Of a DNA stretch of 64,000 bases, positions 1 through 13,100 are shown one piece after another. The stretch's first letter is position 1. Each line of letters opens with the position of its first letter. The notes beneath the pieces were generated by a model. It was not told where the DNA came from and ran no database searches. It worked only from the letters and a program-made list of their open reading frames with translations. Both the position numbers and the translations under genes were made by a program. This DNA is from Paroedura picta (Eukaryota > Chordata > Lepidosauria > Squamata > Gekkonidae): NCBI RefSeq assembly GCF_049243985.1, contig NC_135384.1, positions 11,218,501 through 11,282,500 of the forward strand. The letters are read 5' to 3'.

Positions 1-544
1 CTGGGCTGAGGGGGCCAATTGGGAGCCAATTGTGTGTGGCTCCTGATTGGCCCCCTGGCCCAAGACTGATAATCGGGGGGTCAATTGGGAAGCCCTTTGC
101 GCCTCCCGATTAGAACCCCTGATTGTCAGTCCTGGGCCAAGGGCCAATGGGCTCTGTTCCCCATCCCGGACTCTGCCCACCCCCCATGCTCTTACTGCTT
201 TATTTATACTGCTCCTGTGGAGTGGTTACAGATGCTTTATTTAGAGGGGTACAAAGAAAAAAAGAAATATTACATATCATATGTACTACAAAACTGCTAT
301 TTAGCTATTTAGAAAAAGGATAGACATGGAACCTGCATTTAGCAATACATACGGTGTTCTTGTACATCACTTTAATGTTTTAGACCACCTACTGCATTTC
401 CCTTTAGTCTACAGATCATTTATTTGTTTTCATCTCATCTTATACTTGTCAGTCTAGTCTAGAATTGTTGATTTGTTGTGTGCCAAATTATGTAAGTTTT
501 CCCCTTGTCCCATATACCATCAATTTACCTATCTAGTCTGTAAT

Positions 545-893
545 TGTTGTTGTTATGTGCGAAGTTGTGTCCGACCCATCGCGACCCCATGGGCAATGAT
601 CCTCCAGGCCTTCCTGTCCTCTACCATTCCCTGGAGTCCATTTAAGTTTGCACCTCCTGCTTCGGTGACTCCATCCAGCCACCTCATTCTCTGTCGCCCC
701 CTTCTTCTTTTGCCCTCGATCGCTCCCAGCATTAGGCTCTTCTCCCGGGAGTCCTTTCTTCTCATGAGGTGGCCAAAGTATTTGAGTTTCATCTTCAGGA
801 TCTGGCCTTCTAAAGAGCAATCAGGCCTGATCTCCTCTAGGACTGACCGGTTTGTTCGCCTTGCAGTCCAAGGGACTCGCAAGAGTCTTCTCC
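545..893 (-). mobile_element. BovB/RTE LINE 3' end
   Basis: The minus strand encodes a reverse-transcriptase C-terminus ([20 protein letters not shown], then GKRRRGRQRMRWLDGV). The 3' end has the BovB run GTTGTGTCCGACCCATCGCG as read on the plus strand. A 10-bp target duplication AGTCTGTAAT flanks it (535-544, 894-903). It is 5' truncated, like most copies. Confidence 0.85.
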
Positions 894-1101
894 AGTCTGT
901 AATACCCTATCTATTAATGTACTTAGTTGAGTACAACATGTATTCAAAATAGATTATTTTCACACCCTCATGTGCTGTGAAGGCAGTCAGGTAGGCTGGT
1001 GCATCCCCCTTGCTCTGCTGCTCAGATCAAAAGAGATCATTTTAACATAACCATTTAAGAGATAACGATTTAAGACACAATAATGTCATACAGAGACTTA
1101 C

Positions 1102-4100
1102 CGAACTCAGATTGTCTTCTTTCTGAAATAGAAAGATTTGGTGTTAGTATTGTGGGAAACACAGTACAACAAGCAACCAAGACAAGAACCTGTGTTGGCT
1201 CTAAACATCAACGTGAATAAAGTTCATGCAGAGAAACTTGTGTAAAATATCTTCTTTATTTATTCTGATAAACCGCAGTTGCTCTCTCTTTTGAATTCTT
1301 CTTCAGGCAAGGTCTAAAACATACAATATAACAATTACAAACAGATAGGAACACATACAAAAAGATGGGACACCAAAAACAGGAAAGCAATACCCTCCAG
1401 TTACCTAATATTATCTTGTCTGAAGAAGAATTCAAAAGAGAGAGTGACAGTGGAAACCCTGCCACGAGGTTTATCAGAATAAAGAAAGAAGATATTTTAC
1501 ATAAGTTTCTCTGCATGAACTTTATTCATGTTGATGTTTAGAGCCAAAACAGGTTCATGTTTTGATTGCTTTATATTGTGGGGCCAAAATCCTTAATTGC
1601 GGGTGGGGATATAGGGTGGTACTGGAGGTCAAGCCCCCCCATTTGCCGTGTAGTGGCCTGGATCATGTCCGTTTTTTCTGCAGACACTTCTTTCATGTGC
1701 TTCAACGACAGACAGGTAGCCTGGTGCATTCTCCTTGCCCTTCTGCTCAGATCAGAACAGATCTTTTTAAGGTAATGTTTTAAGAGATAATGATTTTGGA
1801 TACAATCAAATCATTGGACACCTTACGTAATTCCACTTGCACATGGTGTTAGCATTGTGGGGCCAAAAACCTTAATTGCAGGTGGGGGATATGGGGTGGT
1901 ACGGGAGGGCATGCCCCCTCTTTACCTAGATAAAAAAGGTGCAGTGAAGATTCATTTGGAGCTACTCACTTGTTTGGTGTGACTGGTCCACCAAAAAACA
2001 ACTATTGGCTTGATCTGTATGACAAGCCAGACTAGATAATCTGTTCAAAACATGTGGAGGTTGTGGCCTGGACCTTGTACATCTTTTCTGCATGCACTTT
2101 ACTCATGTACTGCAAAGGCAGTTAGGTAGACTGGTGCATTGCCCTTGCACGAGGTGCTCTGCTGCTCAGCTGAAAACAGATGTTCTTAAGACAGTAATAA
2201 GAGACAGTCATGTCATATGGAACCTTACCAAATTCCCTTAGTTGACTTTCTGAAATGGAAAGACTTCGTGTTAGTATTGCCTTGAATAAATACAGGAAGA
2301 CATTTCATATATTCGGGTTCAAACCAGATTAGGTATTGGAATGGAACTCCAGTTTTTAATTGTAGTGGTCCAAACTGCTTACAGACTCAGCGAAGGAACT
2401 TCTGCAGTTCATCTTCAGAATGAACAGGGCTTGGCCACCAAGAAAACAAGGACTAACCTGCACCCCAAACAGATTTTTTTTAAAAATAATATATGTTTTA
2501 TTTAGAGGGATATAAAGAAAAAAGAAATGCTGCATATTATGCTAAAAAGGTAAAGGTAAAGGTATCCCCTGTCAAGCACCAGGTATCCCCTGTGCAAGCA
2601 CCTTGGGGTGACGCCCTCCAGCGTTTTCATGGCAGACTCAATACGGGGTGGTTTGCCAATGCCTTCCCCAGTCATTACTATTTACCCCCCAGCAAGCTGG
2701 GTACTCATTTTACCGACCTCGGAATGATAGAAGGCTGAGTCAACCTTGAGCCGGCTGCTGGGATTGAACTCCCAGCTTCATGGGCAGAGCTTCGACTGCA
2801 TGTCTGCTGCCTTATCACTCTGCGCCACAAGAGGCTCTACATATTATGCTACGTACTACGAAATTGCTAGTTAGAAAAAGGATAGACATGGAACTTGCAT
2901 TTAGCAATACATATCTTGTTCTTTCTTTTAATATTCTAAACCACATATTGCTTTCTCCCTTAATTAGCATATGCAGTCTAGAGATCATTAATTTGTTTTC
3001 ATCTCAGCATCTACTGCTCCGTCTAGTCTAGAATTGGACTCCATTGTCTTCTGAATTCTGATGAACTTCTGTAGTTCATCTTCCTGCCCTGCTTACCTGT
3101 GTCTCTTTACATTTTGTTTTTCAGGTTCTGGAGCCAAAAGCTTTGATTGTGGGAAGTATAGGGTAGTACTGTAGGGCAGGGGTAATCAACCTGTGGTCCT
3201 CCAGACGTCCATGGACTACAATTCCCATAAGCCCCTGCCAGCATTTGCTGGCAGGGGCTCATGGGAATTGTAGTCCATGAACATCTGGAAGACCACAGGT
3301 TGGCTACCCTGCTGTAGGGTATGCCCCCCATCTGCCATGTTAAAAGATGCCATGAAGATTCGCTCTGAGCTTTTCACTTGTCTGGTTTGACTTCCACCAC
3401 AGGACCAACCGTTGGCTTGACCTGTGTGAAAAGCCAGACTAGATAATCTGTTCAAAACATGGGTTAACTCTGGAGGTTGTGACCTGGATCATGTCTCTTT
3501 TTTTCTGCATGAACTTCACTCATGTGCTGCAAAAGCAGACAGGTAGGCAGGTACATTCCTCTTACCCTGCTCCTTTGATCAAAAGAGATCATTTTAAGAT
3601 AACCATTTAAGAGATAATCATTTAAGATACAATCTTGTCTTACAGATCCTTACCTAATTCCTTTCGTTGCTTTGCTGAAATAGAAAGACTTGGTGTTAGT
3701 ATTGCCTTGAATCACAGGTGATGTCTTCCTGTGACATATCTGACTTCTTCTTCTTCTTCTAAACCAGATAAGGATCTGGAGTGGAACGTCAGTGTTTAAG
3801 TATATTGGTCCAAACTGCTTATAGTCTCAGCTAAGGAACTGCTGCATCTCATCTTCCTTCCTTGCTTACCTGTGTTCCTTTACAGGACATGCCCCCCATT
3901 TGCCATGTAATAATAACAGTAATAATAATAATAAATGAACAAGCTATTTTTTATTTCTATCCTGCCCTTCCACATCACTCATGGTAGGAAACAATATTCA
4001 AAACACACAGTAATACATCTAAAAAAACTATGGTTTTCCTAATAGCCCCAGGTAAAAATTTCCCCAAATGGGTATTTTTTTCTAAGGAGACGACCTCCCA

Positions 4101-7100
4101 GACCACTCCTCCTCCAGTGGTGAGGCCAGTTTTTATTAGAGGATGCTGTTTTAGGCATCAACCATAAGCCTGGTGGAAGACCTCCATCTTGCAGGCCTGC
4201 AGATCTCATTTACATCCCACAGGGCCCTGGTCCCTCTTAGGCTGTTAAATAAAATACTTTGAAGATTCATTCTGAGCGTTTCACTTGTCTGGTTTGATTC
4301 CTCCACCCCAGAACCACAGAATCAACCACTGGCTCGACCTGTGTGAAAAGCCAGACTAGTGATAAGAAACAGTCACGTCATATGGAACCTTACCAAATTC
4401 CTTTTGTTGACTTTCTGAAATGGAAAGACTTTGTGTTAGTATTGCCTTGAATAAACATAGGACGACATTATGACAACATCATGCTACAGGAAATCTGTTC
4501 AGCTGAGGATCTGATAATATATACCTATCAACCATTCACACTAAACACTGACTGAGGAATGGGCTTGGGAAGGATGAAAGGTGGTCTTGGCATTCTTATC
4601 TCCACCTTCCTAGGTTTGAAGACCCTGGTTTTGCCCTCATTGGACAAACTGGCTCTAGCCATTCTGCTAAAGGCTGGGGTATTAACAATGTCATGCTAAT
4701 AAACACATAGATACCCCCTCAGCAAAGGAAGAATCAAATTTATTATTTCTGGACAGTTTCGGTTTAGAAGAAGAAGAAGAAGATTTGGTTCTTATATGCC
4801 GCTTTTCCCTACTCAAAGGAGGCTCAAAGAGGCTTACAGTCACCTTTCCATTCCTCTCCCCACAACAGGCACCCTGTGGGGTGGGTGAGGCTGAGAGCCC
4901 TGATATTCCCGCTTGGTCAGAACAGCTTTATCAGTGCCGTGGCGAGCCCAAGGTCGCCCAGCTGGCTGCATGTGGGGGAGTGCAGAATCGAACCCGGCAT
5001 GCCAGATTAGAAGTCCGCCCTCCTAACCACGACACCAAGCAGGATTTCGTTTAAATTGACTGGATCCCAAGAAGGGGATCAAAGCAGTCTATTGGTCAAT
5101 TACATTGACCATTCTGACCCTACCTCGGACCTCAAGCTCGGTTCTCAATAGAATCGTTAACAGAACTACATACATAAGATACAATCACTTCTTGTGGAAA
5201 CTTACCTAATTCCGTTTGTTTCCTTTCTGAAATAGAAAGACTTGGTGTTAGTATTGCCTTGAATCAATACAGGAAAACATTTCCTTTGACATATTTGGGG
5301 TCAAACCAGGTAAAGTACTGGAATGGAACTCCTGGCTTTAATTATAGACACCCAAAGTGCTTACAGCCTCAGCTAACAAATTTCTGCAGCTCATCTTCCT
5401 ACCAAGCTGACCTGTGACCCTTTGAATTTTGTTCTTTATATTGTGGGGCCAAAAGCTCTTATTGCAAGTGGGGGATACAGGGTGGTACGGGAGAGTATGC
5501 CCCCCCCTATGTGCCGTGTTAAAAAAGGTACTATGAAGATTCATTTGGAGCTCTTCACTTATCTTGTTTGATTTTTCCACCACAGAACCAGTGATTGGCT
5601 AGATCTGTATGAAAAGCCACACTAGGTAATGTCTTCAATATATATATATATATTTTAATTCTGGAGGTTGTGGCCTGGATTTTGTCCCTTTTCTCTGCAT
5701 GCACTTCGCTCATGTGCTGCCAAGGCAGTCAGGCTGTTGTGTTCCCGTAACACTATCAAAACAGATTATTTTAAGATAATGATTTAAGGTACAAGCATCT
5801 CATATGGAACCTTACCTAATTCCATTTGTTGCCTTTCTGAAACAGAAAGATTTGGTGTTAGTGTTGCCTTGAATTGATCAAGATTCAATTTAATAAAGAT
5901 AAGTGTAAAGTTCTGCATCTGGGTCAGAAAAATGAAAAGCATGCCTACTGGATGGGGGAGACGCTTCTAGGTAACACTGTGTGTGAATGAGATCTTGGGG
6001 TACTTGTGGATTGTAAACTAAACATGAGCAGGCAGTGTGATGCAGCGGTAAAAAAGGCAAATGCCATTTTGGGCTGTATCAACAGGGGCATCACATCAAA
6101 ATCACAAGATGTCATAGTCCCATTGTATATGGCACTGGTCAGAGCACACCTGGAGTACTGTGTGCAGTTCTGGAGGCCTCACTTCAAGAAGGACGTAGAT
6201 AAAATTGAAAGGGTAAAGAGGAGAGCGACGAGGATGATCTGGGGCCAAGGGACCAAGCCCTATGAATAGGTTGAGGGACTTGGGAATGTTCAGCCTGGAG
6301 AAAAGGAGGTTGAGAGGGGACATGATAGCCCTCTTTAAGTTTTTGAAAGGTTGTCACTTGGACGAGGGCAGGATGCTGTTTCTGTTGGCTGCAGAGGAGA
6401 GGACGCGCAGTAATGGGTTTAAACTACAAGTACAATGATATAGGCTAGATATCAGGAAAAAAATTTTCACAGTCAGAGTAGTTCAGTAGTGGAATAGGCT
6501 GCCTAAGGAGGTGGTGAGCTCCCCCTCACTGGCAGTCTTCAAGCAAAGGTTGGATACACACTTTTCTTGGATGCTTTAGGATGCTTTGGGCTGATCATGT
6601 GGTGAGCAGGGGGCTGGACTAGATGGCCTGTATGGCCCCTTCCAACTCTATGATTCTGTGATTCATTTTAAGATAATCATTTAAGAGATAACGATTTAAG
6701 ATACAGCCATGTCATATGGAGACTTACCTAATTCCATTTGTTGCCTTGCTGAAATAGAAAGACTTGCTGTTAGTATTGCCTTGAATCTATCCAGGAAGAC
6801 ATTCCCTGTGACACATCTGGGGTTAAACCAGATGAGGAACTGGAATGGAATGCCAGTTTTTGATTGTCGTGGCCCAAAATGACGAAGAGTGCTTGCACTC
6901 GAAAGCTCACGCCTTGAATAAATCTTGGTTGGCCTTAAAGGTGCTACTGGACTCTGATTTTATTGTGCTACTTCAGACCAACATGGCTACCCATTTGAAT
7001 CTACCCTCAGCTAAAGTACTTTTGCAGCTCATCTTCCTGCCTTGATTACCTATCTTCCTTTACTTATTGTTTTCCAGGTTGTGGGCCCAAAATCCTTGAT

Positions 7101-10100
7101 TATGGGAAGTATAAGGTGATACTGCAGGGCATGCCCCCCCCCCCCGCCCCAATCTGCCATGTTAAAAAAGTACTGGGAAGATACATTTGGAGTTCTTCAC
7201 TTGTCTGATTTGACTGTTCCACCACAGAAAAAAAAACACTGACTTGGGTGTAAAATGCACGGAGCTTTTATTCCAACCCCAGATCGATTCAGTCCCTGCC
7301 GTCTACACAGAATGCGATTTCTGTTTGGATTTGGGGCGATTTAACTTTTCCTTCTGCAGCAAGAAGGATTGACCCTACCTTTATTGTGCAATATCTTAGA
7401 GTGCTTTTAGTGCTCAATATTTAAAGGCTGTTTTGAATCTGGGCTCTCCTCCGTGGGAGAGGTCCTGTGATTGGCCACCGGTGGTCATGTGACAAACTTG
7501 CCTTAAAGGAGAAGCCCCTAATTTCTCTCAACTTCTGTTGGTCCTGGATTTTTTCTCCCTTCTCTGCCTTTATCGATCATCTCCTCCCCCTCCAAGAAAA
7601 GAAAGAGGCTCCCTGCTTGGCTCTTCTTCCCCCTCCCCTTCAAGAAAAGAAAGAAAGAGGCTTGGCTCCCCCCCCTTCTGAGCCTCCCTCACCACGTGCA
7701 GAACACTTTTCTGTTTCAATGGGGAGGGGGGGGAGAGGAAGATCCGAGTTCAAAGAGATCTGAATTCAATAGGATTGACAATGGAATAAACAAAGTAAGT
7801 GCAGACTCTGCTCTGATCTGTGTGAAAACCCAGAGCAGACAATCTCTTATAAATATATGTTAACTCTGGCAGCTGTGGCTTGGATTGTGTCCCTTTTCCT
7901 GTGTGCATTTCTCTCATGTGCTGCAAGGGCTGTCTGGTCGACTGGTGCATTTCCCTTGCACTGGTTGCTCTGGTGCTCAGTGAAAGGCAGTGGTCTCGTG
8001 AAAGCAGCCATGCTTAGGGCTAGAGGAAGTGAGACAGCTTCTTCAGCATCCAGAGAAGCATGCAGAGAGGGAAGCTATAAGGCAAAATCCACCTTCCATA
8101 TATGAGTTCCATTTAGTTCCTGGTCGGAATATAATTTTCTCTACCCACCATGCAGCCAACAGAAGGTGTAGGATCTTACCTATCTTGTCACGCATTAAGT
8201 GGATGTCTGAAAGAAGCAACAAAGAATGCAAATCAACACTCGTCAGGAAGAAGGAAGTCATCCTCTTCCAGTCAGCCACCAGAATTACGTGTCGGAGACA
8301 ACAAAAAGCAACATTGAAAACTTAAAATGCTTGTTGCTGTTGACTGTATCATTCTAAGCCACTGTTGTTATTGGGTTGGATCCAACCAGTTGTTCTTCTG
8401 GTGAAAAGGGAATGATGGATTCTTCTTGACTGCCCATCTAAGGTGGCCATCATGGGACCTGCATGGACAAAAGCCATGAAGGATCAACTTGAAGTCAGGA
8501 GATGAGCTGGGTGCAACTAAGTGACCAAAGCTGTTTGGATCCAACTGAGTCCACATGGGCCTCTGCCAGGGTAGGGAACTCTGAAGGGCTAGGGAACTCT
8601 GAAATATCCACATTCCCTTAAAGCGGGGCAACGGCAGCCTAATCTGTGCCAGACCTGGCATGGTGGGATGAGCCCCACTGCCTTATGAGCGCCCGCCTGG
8701 GCTTTTCTGCCCAAACAAAATCAGCAAGAAAGTGAGTTACAATTGCCTGCCCTTTATTTCCCAACAATAAAATAAATAAAATAAAATCCTGTGAGGTAGT
8801 ATGGGGCTGAGAGAGTTCTGAAAGAACTGTGACCAGTCCAAGGTCACCCAGCTGACTGCATGTGGAGGAGAAGTGGGGAATCAGACTCAGTTCTTCAGAG
8901 TAGAATCTGCCACTCTTAAGCAGGATGCCCAGATATCTGGCCGCAGACCTCAACTACTCACCAATCATTTCAATGGTGCAGAAAGAGAGAGCCCCTGAGG
9001 GCCAGCAGCTAGTCTGTCCCTTCATGCTTCCAGTTTTCCTTCTTATCTCTAGATGTACTAGTGAGCTATCCGAATGTTATCCCCTCTTTGTAAAGTTACA
9101 GTACCACCACAAACTGCATTGCACAGAGAAATGATGCCAGTTTCTGTCTGGAAAATGAAGGAATGGTCCAATACCTGCTTTCAAGGTTTTCTTCTCACTT
9201 TCTGAAAATACAAATAGAACAGGTTTAGTATAAACAATGGGACAAAACACCAACACAGAAGCTGGGTTGTCAACCTCAAGGTGAGGCCTGAAGGTGGACT
9301 GGAATCACTGCTGATCTTCAGGCTACAGAGGTCAGTTCCCCTGGAGAAAATGGCTGCTTTAGAGAGTGGACTCTCTGTGGCATTATAGACCACTAAGCTC
9401 CCAGTCCTCCCACAAACCTCCCCTGGCCAGGTTTGACCCTCCAAATGTCCAGGAATCCCCCAAATCTGAGTTGTCAGCCCCAGTAGGGAGACCATGCAGA
9501 GGTATAGGGGCACAGAAGCTTCCCTCCTCTTCCCTAGTCCTAACCAGGATTTACCTAGAACTAAACACGCTTTCTCTTTCGAGTGTTTCATCAGGGAATG
9601 CTTCTGCTTTGCTGCAAGAGGGAGAGATTTTCAGTAGGTGAGAGGAAAAAAATGAACAGAACAACAATGAATTGACAGTGGATGTAGCAAGCCTACTCAC
9701 AACCTCAGGGGATTGTAGGGATAAGGCCATTGCTTATGGGTTCCGAACCAGTAAATTTCAAGATGGAGCACGGCCTTATATATCTTCTATATTGGATACA
9801 TCGAGATATATGTTATTTCCTCTTTCAGTATTGTTATTATACATTTAAAAATAAAATTTAAGTTTTAAGCACTGATACTAATAATCCATTGCAAGGGATC
9901 ACATTTCAAAAACTATCTTCTATATATGAAGAATAATTCAGGAATGTAGACGTATTGATTCGTACTGGAAATCATTAACATTATTACTATTTGAACACAC
10001 TAAGCTGCATTCATGAAATCAGGCCTTTGGTCTACCCAGGTCAGGACTATCTATGCTCACTGGGTCTCCAAAAAAGGTATTCCAAATCATCTCCTATTTG

Positions 10101-13100
10101 ACTGTTTTATCTAGAGATGCTGGGGCTGAACCAGAGACTCCTGCATGCAAATTAGATTCTCTGCAACTCCACTACGTAGGGTCACCAGCCTCCAGGTGGG
10201 CCGGGAATTCCCTTGGGAATCCAGGTTATCTCCATAGAATAGAACTCATTGCCCCTGCAGGACATGGCAGTTTTGAAGGATGAACTCAGTTTGGGTATAG
10301 CACTTGCTCACTCATAGCAAGAGAGCCAGCTTGGTGTAGTGGTTAGGAGTGTGGACTTCTAATCTGGCGAGCTGGGTTTGATTCCCTGCTCCTCCTCCAA
10401 ACGCAGCCAGCTGGGTGATCTTGGTCTCGCCACAGCACTGATAGAGCTGTTCTGACCGAGCAGTAGTATCAGGGCTCTCTCTTCCTCATAGGGTGACTCT
10501 TGTGAGGAGAGGAAAGGGAAGGCTCCTTTGAGCAATGGGAGGAAGGCTCAGGGCCTGCAACCATATGGAAGAAGGTCCAGTGCTCTGGCCATCCTGGAAA
10601 ACTCTGTGGTTTTTACTATGGAGAAGAGCCATCTTTGCCTATCCTTGCATTGTTTTTACTACAGAGTATTCAGGGGTGGCCAGATTGTTCCACATTCTGC
10701 TGGTGTCCCATCACCAGACATCATTTCCACCCACTGCCCTGCTTCTGAAGCTCCTGAAAGTTCCTTATGTTGCCAGATGGTGGCTTGGCATCCCTGACTC
10801 TATGGAATTGCATCCTCACTGAGCTCCCTCCTATCTCAAAACTGCCCTCTTTTCTAGGCATTATCCTCAAATCTTCAAAAATTCCCTATGTCATAGCTGG
10901 CAACACTAGCACCATAGTCTCTCCCCTTCTATTTGTGTTTGGAAACAGGGAAAGCTGATATAAAAATATACTCCGTGGACAGGATCAGCTGGGCTTTATA
11001 GTACCTTTATATATGCGATATCCTGTAAATCCAAAAAGTAGAAAAGACAGCAAAAATAGCACCCAGAATGCAGGGAGCCATGGAGATGTCTGTGGGTAAA
11101 TGTCACCTGGAAGACAGAAATGGCAAGACAATGATTTAGCCATGTGCCAGATTTTTTTGGATTTAGGTATCTGTACTTTTGATGAAGTTAGATGCATCAA
11201 ATAACAGGGTCATATAGCATAATAAGAATTGAGGCTTTTGAACTCAGCTGCTGGAGAAGACTCTTGCAAGTCCTTTGGACTGCAAGGTAAACAAACCGGT
11301 CAGTCCTAGAGGAGATCAGCCCTGACTGCTCCTTAGAAGTCCAGATCCTGAAGATGAAACTCAAATACTTTGGCCACCTCATGAGCAGGAAGGACTCCCT
11401 GGAGAAGAGCCTAATGCTAGGAGCGAGTGAGGGCAAAAGAAGAAGGGGACGAGAGGCTTTACCACTGTGCATGTGCATATTTATATAAGGCTGCTTTTTG
11501 TGCAGCTATATGCTGATACATTGTCAATGATACATTGTTAACTACAAGCCTTATTGTCTAATGTTTGAAGGTAAGAATCTCACAGTAACCACATCATGTG
11601 CTGTGCTGGATATGGGCCTGAAGGGTGTGCCCTTATTGTAGCCTTGTCAGCACAAGCACAAATGAACCCTACAAAACCTGAAGGGATGTTGTTAAATTAT
11701 TAAGCTACTAATCTTCACCAAAGTCCTCACTAGTGACACCAAATGGTCACTACTAGGATTGCAATCCTGTTCTGCGGAAATTCCACTCATGCTTTATGTA
11801 AACTGGGTTAACTGTCCACTTCCTCTTTCTTCAGGATCGTGGCTAGCAAGGAGTAACGATCCTCAATTACTCTCTCAGTTTTCTCCATCTGCTGATGTGT
11901 GGGCATGTAGTCCTGCTAGCAGCCTAGGCACAGGGCTTGCAATGTGTTTCTTTGTAACTACATTTCAAGCTTCTGTTCACAGCTTAAGTAAGGAGACTCA
12001 AACAAATGAATATTATATATATTCATGTATATTCTTTCCAGTAAAGATTACTTATTTTAATTCTCAATGTACTGTGTGTATGGGACTCTGGCTCATCCAC
12101 AAAAGGTAACCTAAAACTGTAAATGCTCTGCAAAAACTCTGCAACTCTATTTTTCTGGAGCTACATCTAGTCTAAAAGTCCCAACACTAAGCAGGGATGG
12201 CCCTGGCTAGTACTTGGATGGAAGACCTCCAAAGAATACTAGGGGTGTGATGTGGAGGCTGTCAATCGCAAACCACCTCTGAACTTCTCTTGCCTTGAAA
12301 ATTCTATGGCATCACCAGAAGTCAGCTGTGACTTGACAGCAGTTTCCACCACCAAACATAAGCTACTCACGTGAAAGGAAGATGGTAGCTTTCTGTTTCA
12401 TCTGTGGATAGCCTTTCTCGTGGACTAAACAGGTAACTTCTCTTGTGCCTCTCAAAACTGTGATGGAGCTAGAAACTCTGAACAGCTGCTCATGATCCTG
12501 CTCAAGTTCAAATGGGTAGCTCTGATTGTCTTCTACAAGCCACTGTAGCTCAGGACTGGGGAACCATCCGGAAGATCTGCAGGCAAGTTTGAGGCCCTTT
12601 CCTTGTGGACCCAAAATCTCAATGGACACCATTCCCATGCCTGAGAAAAAAATGGGAGTTGCATAGGATTATGCATAAGTGTTAGATTGGAACAGAAAGC
12701 AAAACCTCCATCAAACAAACATACAAATGGCGAGCTCTTTCTAAAGACCTGTGAATTCATTGTGAACATTTTAATTATTTTCAGGCAGGGGAAGGGAGAG
12801 TGAGAATAACCAGGAAGAAGGAGCAAAGATACAGCCATTTCCTTCACCTAGTCTTATAAACAAGCTTGTCTCAGTTGTACCAAAGAAAACCAAGCTTCAA
12901 AGTTGCTTTTTTTTTGGGGGGGGGGGGGGGAAATGAGCCACACAGCATATGGAAAAGTGGAGTGCTTGGACACTTTTCCTAAGGGAGGGGGGGGGGAAGG
13001 GAGAAGGAGAGAGGCTGGCAATGAGAGCAAGACACGAGAACAGTTGTGTGTGTGGGTTTTGCACCATTATGCTATTGTGCATGCTTGGATTTTTGCAGGA

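Larger units (their letters stand above)
1000..7250 (-). repeat. Tandem array of 21-bp micro-exon blocks
   Basis: Seven 21-bp exons sit inside recurring blocks. A block contains a run like CATTTAAGAGATAA, the exon, its acceptor CTTTCTATTTCAG (minus strand), a run like GGTGTTAGTATTGCC, and a GTGGGGCCAAAA segment. Exon starts are 610-1425 bp apart, and the larger gaps are partly explained by later SINE, CR1 and MITE insertions. A block-like piece without a recognisable 21-bp exon lies at about 7795-7985, so the array once reached further. The order of exon variants suggests duplications of one or two blocks at a time. Confidence 0.85.

Noticed and set aside
6006-6269. 87-codon open frame resembling reverse transcriptase
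   Set aside because: It is the tail of a CR1 LINE, already listed, not a host gene.
10319-10395. tRNA-like sequence with A and B boxes
   Set aside because: It is the head of a SINE family A copy and lacks a complete cloverleaf; not a tRNA gene.
12178-12250. 5S rRNA-like run
   Set aside because: Only the internal promoter portion is present, fused to a SINE body; not a 5S gene.
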